A DNA stretch of 10,180 nt from SIG565 sp045613385. Lineage in GTDB: Bacteria > Bacillota > Clostridia > Oscillospirales > Acutalibacteraceae. How positions within the stretch are numbered: the first letter of the stretch is position 1; each line of letters opens with the position of its first letter. Position numbers and translations under genes: made by a program. Under the pieces are notes generated by a model. The model had not been told where the DNA came from, searched no databases, and was given only the letters and a program-made list of their open reading frames with translations. The stretch is taken from NCBI GenBank assembly GCA_045613385.1, contig JAZLAW010000013.1:1-10180 (forward strand), written 5' to 3'. Below are positions 6,802 to 10,180 of the stretch, piece after piece.

Positions 6802-7584
6802 ATGGATAACACAAACATTGTTTTAGCAGCTAATATACAAAAATATCGCAAAAAGTGCGGATTAACACAAGAGGAACTTGCAAAAGAGTTGGGCGTAACT
6901 TTTCAAGCAGTTTCAAAATGGGAAAACGCAAAAACCGCACCTGACATATCGTTTTTACCTACTATGGCGGATTTGTTTGGGTGTCATATTGATGAGCTTT
7001 TTTCTAGAGAAATAAAATCAGAAATCCACTATGACCATTGTTCTGAATTTCCTTGGTATGATGACAATATTATTCGCGGTGTAGTATGCTTGGGAAGAAA
7101 AATTTTACAAGTAACTGATGGACTGACAGATAAATTTACTTTTGAAGTTATTGGCGATGCAACAAGCGTGCAAAGCGAATGTAACATTACAGTCAGCGGT
7201 TCAGTTTCAGGTGGATGTGCAGCGGATGAGATAGTTGTTGGCGGACACGTGTACGGAGGTTGTAATGCGGGTGATGCAATTACAGTCGGCGGTAATTTAA
7301 GTGGTGGTTGCGTAGCTGGTGACGGAATCACTTGTGGTGGTAACCTTAAAGGTGATATAACCTGTGGTGACACAGTAACAGTAACAGGTAATGTTGAATC
7401 AGAAAAGATAAAAGGAAATGTTATTTGCAATTCTTTGGAATGTGAAAAAGTTGAAGGCGGTGTTACTATTAAAGAAGGTAATCATTTTGACCTTTGCACC
7501 GAACTTCCGTTCCCTGATGATACTATTATGAGAGAAGTTTTGTGTAATGGTAGAAAAATAATTAAAGTAAAACCTATTGGATAA
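6802..7584 (+). CDS. XRE-family regulator with C-terminal bactofilin-like repeat domain
   Basis: The 260-aa protein starts with a Cro/CI-type helix-turn-helix at about 8-66 (LTQEELAKELGVTFQAVSKWENAK region). Residues about 115-227 form a run of short glycine-rich strands (VSGSVSGGC, VVGGHVYGGC, TVGGNLSGGC, TCGGNLKGDI, TVTGNVES), as in right-handed beta-helix or bactofilin-like folds. That run is bracketed by two copies of a module, residues 80-104 and 232-256, sharing the pattern C-x-E-x-P-x2-DD-x-I-x-R-x-V-x-C-x-GRKI-x2-V. Cysteines recur through the repeats. The start at 6802 has AAAGGAGATGAT before it, close to the full anti-Shine-Dalgarno complement; the upstream in-frame extension runs through the hairpin array and is not credible. 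The regulated genes are unknown; the C-terminal part may polymerise or sense a ligand or metal. Confidence 0.8.
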   Translation: MDNTNIVLAANIQKYRKKCGLTQEELAKELGVTFQAVSKWENAKTAPDISFLPTMADLFGCHIDELFSREIKSEIHYDHCSEFPWYDDNIIRGVVCLGRKILQVTDGLTDKFTFEVIGDATSVQSECNITVSGSVSGGCAADEIVVGGHVYGGCNAGDAITVGGNLSGGCVAGDGITCGGNLKGDITCGDTVTVTGNVESEKIKGNVICNSLECEKVEGGVTIKEGNHFDLCTELPFPDDTIMREVLCNGRKIIKVKPIG

Positions 7585-7725
7585 AGATCTAGCTTTTTGC
7601 ACATTTCATTCGTGTCATTAAGTTCGAAACACCAAAAAATCCTCGTTCTTTAGCCAGAGGTGGCTAAGGACAGTCGGGGTATGTAGATACGGTGTAGCCG
7701 ATTAAGGCTACGCCGTATTTCTCTT
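7585..7725. other. Intergenic junction between the regulator and the recombinase, two hairpins
   Basis: This short gap separates convergent genes and marks the visible shift from AT-rich DNA to richer DNA on the right. It holds a structured segment at 7641-7679: CTTTAGCC (7648-7655) pairs with GGCTAAGG (7662-7669), and CCTCG (7641-7645) can pair with CGGGG (7675-7679) outside it. A terminator hairpin follows. An attachment site of the serine-recombinase element could lie here, next to its integrase gene, but no crossover core can be identified from one junction. Confidence 0.4.
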
Positions 7726-7727
7726 TT
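7688..7727 (+). terminator. Terminator after the XRE/bactofilin-like gene
   Basis: TACGGTGTAGCC (7688-7699) pairs with GGCTACGCCGTA (7706-7717) with a single G-T wobble around a GATTAA loop, followed by TTTCTCTTTT. The T-rich tail points to plus-strand termination. Read on the minus strand, directly after the recombinase stop, the hairpin has no T-tract. Confidence 0.7.
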
Positions 7728-9438
7728 ACGCCACTTTCGGCGGATTCTTGCGGATTGCTTCATAAGTTTCAAGAATTGTCTTTCCATCGGGGATGACAAT
7801 AACACCCACACCAACGAAGTGAACCTTTATAGGAACATGCTTTTTGCCATTTTCGTCTTTGGTACTATCAAAGATTTCAATCTTTGTTATCAGCCGATTG
7901 ACGAGTTCAGGTGTCAGTTCCTTTAAGTCGGTACATTTACGGATGATAGAAAGAAATGCCCGAAGATCAATGTTATCCTGCTCGGCATTAGCAAGTTTTT
8001 GTTCCAATTCGGAAACTGCTTGTATCAATTCTCGTTGCTCTTTTTCGTAATTGGCGGTCATACGTTCAAACAGATCGTCCCTTAGTGTACCAAGCACATT
8101 CTTTTCAAAGGCGGCTTCGATCAACTTATCAAGTGTCACAATGCGCTTTTTGTTTTTCTCAAGTTCCTGCTTTGCGGCTTTGAAATTGTTTGCCTTATGC
8201 AGTTCGTGTTGCTTACCGTACAAGTACAGAAAAACCGGCTCATATTCCGTAATATATTCTGCCGCTTCTCGTATGACTTTTAACACCATCCTTTCGAGTA
8301 CCACATTACGTATAAAATGGATTGTGCAACTACCTCTGTTTTCCTTGTAGGCGGCGCAACGGTAAAATTCCTGATGCTCTTTTACGCTCTTGGCGGCACA
8401 GAAATACAACTTTGAACCGCAATCGCCACAATACATAAGTCCCGAAAAGATACTTTGTCTGCCCGTCGCAGTATTTCTGCGGCGGTGCTTTTTTATCTCT
8501 TGCACACGTTCCCAAGTATCCATATCAATAATGGCTTCCTGAGTGTTCGGAATAATTACCCAATCTTCGGGAGCGTTATAAACGGTCTTGTGGACTTTAA
8601 AACTCACGGTACTTGACTTGAAATTCACGGTACAACCGGTGTACTGCATATTGGCGAGAATGTGGTCTACGCTATTTTCAGACCAACGGTAAGGATCAAT
8701 AACCTTGTTGCGTGTCTTTCTACCGATGCTGTTGTAATAGGCGGTTGGTGTTAAAATCTTTTCGGATTCTAAACGGCGTGCGATTTTGGTAACACCTAAC
8801 CCCTCAATACAAAGCTGAAAGATATATTGCACCACTTTTGCAGCAGGCTCATCAATAATCCATTGCTTGGAATCGTTATCAGCTTTCTTGTAACCGAAGG
8901 CTACTGTTGCAGATACACGTTCACCGTTATTAGACTTAGACTGCCATACCGCACGGATTTTCTTGGAGGTCTGCGCCGCATACCATTCGTTGAATATATT
9001 ATAGAATGGCAGCATTTCCACACCTTCGCCCGTAGCGGTGTTGATATTTTCTTGTATGGATATAAAGGTTACGCCAAGTGTAGGATATACGATTTCTGCA
9101 AGGCGGTCGCTTTCGATATGCTCACGACCAAAACGAGATAAGTCTTTTACGATAATCGTGCCGATTTTGCCTTCCTCTACCATTCGGTGCATACGGTTAA
9201 AATCGCTACGGTCAAAACTCGTACCCGAAATACCGTCATCCACGAAAAACATTGTGTTGGTATAGCCGTGTTTTTTAGCATAGTCAGAAAGAATTTGCTT
9301 TTGGTTACTGATACTGTTTGATTCGTCCTCTTTGCCTTTTCTCTTTTTGTCTTTATCGTCTTTGATATCTTCTACGGACAGACGACAGTATAAGGCTGTG
9401 ATTTTATTTTGATTCATATTCTCGGCTTTCTTTGCCAT
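7726..9438 (-). CDS. Large serine recombinase, TnpX/TndX-like, with zinc ribbon and DUF4368-like C-terminus
   Basis: This 570-aa enzyme would excise and integrate an element by serine-mediated site-specific recombination. The N-terminal resolvase domain holds ALYCRLS with catalytic S21, then DDGISGTSFDRSDFNRM (67-83) and KDLSRFGRE (98-106). A recombinase domain spans about 175-320, a zinc ribbon uses C337, C340, C361 and C371, a charged coiled coil runs about 410-490, and the C-terminus (about 505-545) resembles DUF4368, typical of Tn4451 TnpX-type enzymes. The start at 9438 follows AAAGGAG six bases upstream; a TTG six codons earlier overlaps that site and is unlikely. The 12 bases after the start's second codon belong to an inverted repeat around the ribosome binding site. 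It appears intact. The gene is probably at one end of an element extending to the right. Confidence 0.92.
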   Translation of the reverse strand: MAKKAENMNQNKITALYCRLSVEDIKDDKDKKRKGKEDESNSISNQKQILSDYAKKHGYTNTMFFVDDGISGTSFDRSDFNRMHRMVEEGKIGTIIVKDLSRFGREHIESDRLAEIVYPTLGVTFISIQENINTATGEGVEMLPFYNIFNEWYAAQTSKKIRAVWQSKSNNGERVSATVAFGYKKADNDSKQWIIDEPAAKVVQYIFQLCIEGLGVTKIARRLESEKILTPTAYYNSIGRKTRNKVIDPYRWSENSVDHILANMQYTGCTVNFKSSTVSFKVHKTVYNAPEDWVIIPNTQEAIIDMDTWERVQEIKKHRRRNTATGRQSIFSGLMYCGDCGSKLYFCAAKSVKEHQEFYRCAAYKENRGSCTIHFIRNVVLERMVLKVIREAAEYITEYEPVFLYLYGKQHELHKANNFKAAKQELEKNKKRIVTLDKLIEAAFEKNVLGTLRDDLFERMTANYEKEQRELIQAVSELEQKLANAEQDNIDLRAFLSIIRKCTDLKELTPELVNRLITKIEIFDSTKDENGKKHVPIKVHFVGVGVIVIPDGKTILETYEAIRKNPPKVA

Positions 9439-9466
9439 AATAAACTCCTTTCTCAAGAAAGCCGAG
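9421..9466 (-). promoter_or_regulatory. Hairpin enclosing the recombinase ribosome binding site and start codon
   Basis: CTCGGCTTTCTT at 9421-9432 and AAGAAAGCCGAG at 9455-9466 are a perfect 12-bp inverted repeat. In the recombinase mRNA they would form a stem whose 22-base loop contains the AAAGGAG site and the ATG. One arm lies inside the coding sequence (codons 3-6). Such a structure would be expected to reduce translation. Confidence 0.6.
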
Positions 9467-9505
9467 CATTACTAATCGGGCAGGCCAATTATACAATGCT
9501 CGGCT
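9460..9505 (-). promoter_or_regulatory. Second inverted repeat sharing an arm with the start-site hairpin
   Basis: AGCCGAGCATT (9460-9470) and AATGCTCGGCT (9495-9505) are a perfect 11-bp inverted repeat 24 bases apart. The 9460-9470 arm overlaps the upstream arm of the start-site hairpin, so the two pairings exclude each other. The repeat also flanks the -10 region of the putative recombinase promoter, so it could instead be a protein operator on DNA. Confidence 0.55.
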
Positions 9506-9517
9506 GTGTTTCTACAA
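9488..9517 (-). promoter_or_regulatory. Candidate promoter of the recombinase gene
   Basis: On the minus strand TTGTAG (9517-9512) and TATAAT (9493-9488) are separated by 18 bases. Transcription would begin near 9481, leaving only the downstream hairpin in the message. The -10 lies between the arms of the 11-bp inverted repeat. Confidence 0.5.
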
Positions 9518-9528
9518 ACCTATGGCAG

Positions 9529-9801
9529 TTACAATAACTGCTCGGATAGGATCAATTCTTTTAATTGCTGAAATAGTGATTTGTCAACTTCGCCCGTAAA
9601 AACACCGGTGACATCGTAGATAGTACCGCCTATTTCTTCGGACACGGTAATTTGCTTCGGAATATAGCAAACGGGAGTATTGTCGATTGCCGTTGCTGAT
9701 TTCGGTGTTACATATTCCAAAAGGTCGATAGGGGCATTTTCATTAATGCGCCCTGCGCCTTTTCTTGAAAACATAATGGGTTCTATATTAACTTTTTTCA
9801 T
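9529..9801 (-). CDS. Small TnpW-like protein of the integrative element
   Basis: This is a 90-residue protein without signal peptide or membrane segment. Its C-terminal half (IGGTIYDVTGVFTGEVDKSL onward) resembles the short transposon-encoded TnpW family found beside large serine recombinases in clostridial elements, with the T-x-Y-x-V-T strand pattern followed by a helical tail; the family function is not established. The start at 9801 is preferred because AAGGTG lies about 6 bases before it. An ATG seven codons earlier (9822) would overlap the parB-like gene by 11 bases and has no visible ribosome binding site. The family assignment is from recall of the pattern and is tentative. Confidence 0.5.
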   Translation of the reverse strand: MKKVNIEPIMFSRKGAGRINENAPIDLLEYVTPKSATAIDNTPVCYIPKQITVSEEIGGTIYDVTGVFTGEVDKSLFQQLKELILSEQLL

Positions 9802-9811
9802 ATTCTTCACC

Positions 9812-10180
9812 TTACCTTTCATCACGGTTGCGCTGACGGATTAAGAATTTGCGATAATGCTCGCAAGCCTTCAAAACAAAATCCTCAGCCTGCTTAGCAT
9901 TGGCGTTAGGGACATAGTGGCGAATGCGCTCCATCGGGACTTTTAACATTTCCCGCTGATTTGCTTTTTCTTCCTCCATAATTTCCGCAATCACTTCGGG
10001 AGTAAGTCCTTCCGCCTGGCTTATCTTTTTAAAGCGGCAAGCCTGCGAGAGTGACGGGGTGCAATCGCTTTGCTTAATTTGCTCTAAAAGGTCTTGTTGT
10101 TCCTGTTCATTGAGGTAGGAAAGTTCAACGGCGGGAGTGAATGAAATACGACCATCATCCACATATTGCAGAATTTCGGG
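9812..10180 (-). CDS. ParB/Spo0J-family partition protein, C-terminal part (cut by the window edge)
   Basis: The frame is open to the right edge, giving 122 residues that begin PEILQYVDDGRISFTPAVEL and contain SYLNEQEQQDLL, CTPSLSQACRFKKIS and a helical tail ending RQRNRDER. This resembles the region after the ParB nuclease-like and helix-turn-helix parts in ParB-family proteins of clostridial integrative and conjugative elements, where a DNA-binding protein helps maintain or transfer the element. The start and N-terminal domain lie outside the window; a GTG at 10162 is internal, not a start. Its stop is 10 bases before the preferred start of the TnpW-like gene, so the two are likely in one transcript. 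Confidence 0.8.
   Translation of the reverse strand, partial: PEILQYVDDGRISFTPAVELSYLNEQEQQDLLEQIKQSDCTPSLSQACRFKKISQAEGLTPEVIAEIMEEEKANQREMLKVPMERIRHYVPNANAKQAEDFVLKACEHYRKFLIRQRNRDER

Noticed and set aside
7029..7430. Proline-rich minus-strand frame of 133 codons
   Set aside because: It is the antisense of the glycine-rich repeats of the XRE protein (glycine codons read as proline-type codons); no independent support.
8827..9141. Plus-strand frames opposite the recombinase (also 7844-8350 and 9038-9265)
   Set aside because: They are antisense to a fully supported recombinase and show no domain or translation signal.

Overview
The window looks like accessory DNA from an AT-rich Firmicute, probably a gut-type member of class Clostridia. 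This rests on strong AAGGAGG-type ribosome binding sites, extended -10 promoters, a TnpX-type large serine recombinase next to a ParB-family gene as in clostridial integrative elements, and low GC in the left two thirds. The genus cannot be read from the sequence.

Layout. (1) About 19-1315: an IS3-family insertion sequence on the minus strand with one uninterrupted DD35E transposase. (2) 1393-6538: a plus-strand defence-like operon. An extended -10 promoter is followed by a 151-aa protein with a HEPN-type RNase motif (RNKVLH), an OLD-family ATPase-TOPRIM nuclease (GajA-like), a UvrD-like SF1 helicase (GajB-like) and a small SAM-dependent methyltransferase, then a strong GAAA-loop terminator hairpin. 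The OLD nuclease plus UvrD helicase pair is the Gabija anti-phage architecture. The HEPN gene in front and methyltransferase behind are not part of the canonical two-gene system. (3) 6431-6801: gene-free DNA with a possible tRNA 3'-end remnant, the terminator and a striking ~200-bp array of small hairpins separated by a constant 8-9-base spacer whose orientation flips at the centre. (4) 6802-7584: an XRE-type regulator fused to a glycine-rich bactofilin-like repeat region bracketed by two copies of a ~25-residue module, followed by a terminator. (5) 7726-10180, minus strand, visibly richer in GC: a large serine recombinase, a short TnpW-like protein and the C-terminal part of a ParB-family protein, probably one end of an integrative element that continues beyond the right edge.

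How the parts fit. The defence genes appear to be expressed as one unit: two short gaps, one overlap, one promoter and one terminator. A plausible model is that the OLD nuclease and helicase sense and cut foreign DNA while the HEPN protein adds an RNase effector arm. The methyltransferase resembles small-molecule methyltransferases more than DNA-modifying enzymes, so its role is open. The recombinase has an unusual leader in which one segment can pair with either of two others, one pairing placing the ribosome binding site and start codon in a hairpin loop. The most unusual features are the inverted hairpin array, the HEPN-Gabija-like-methyltransferase arrangement and the recombinase leader.
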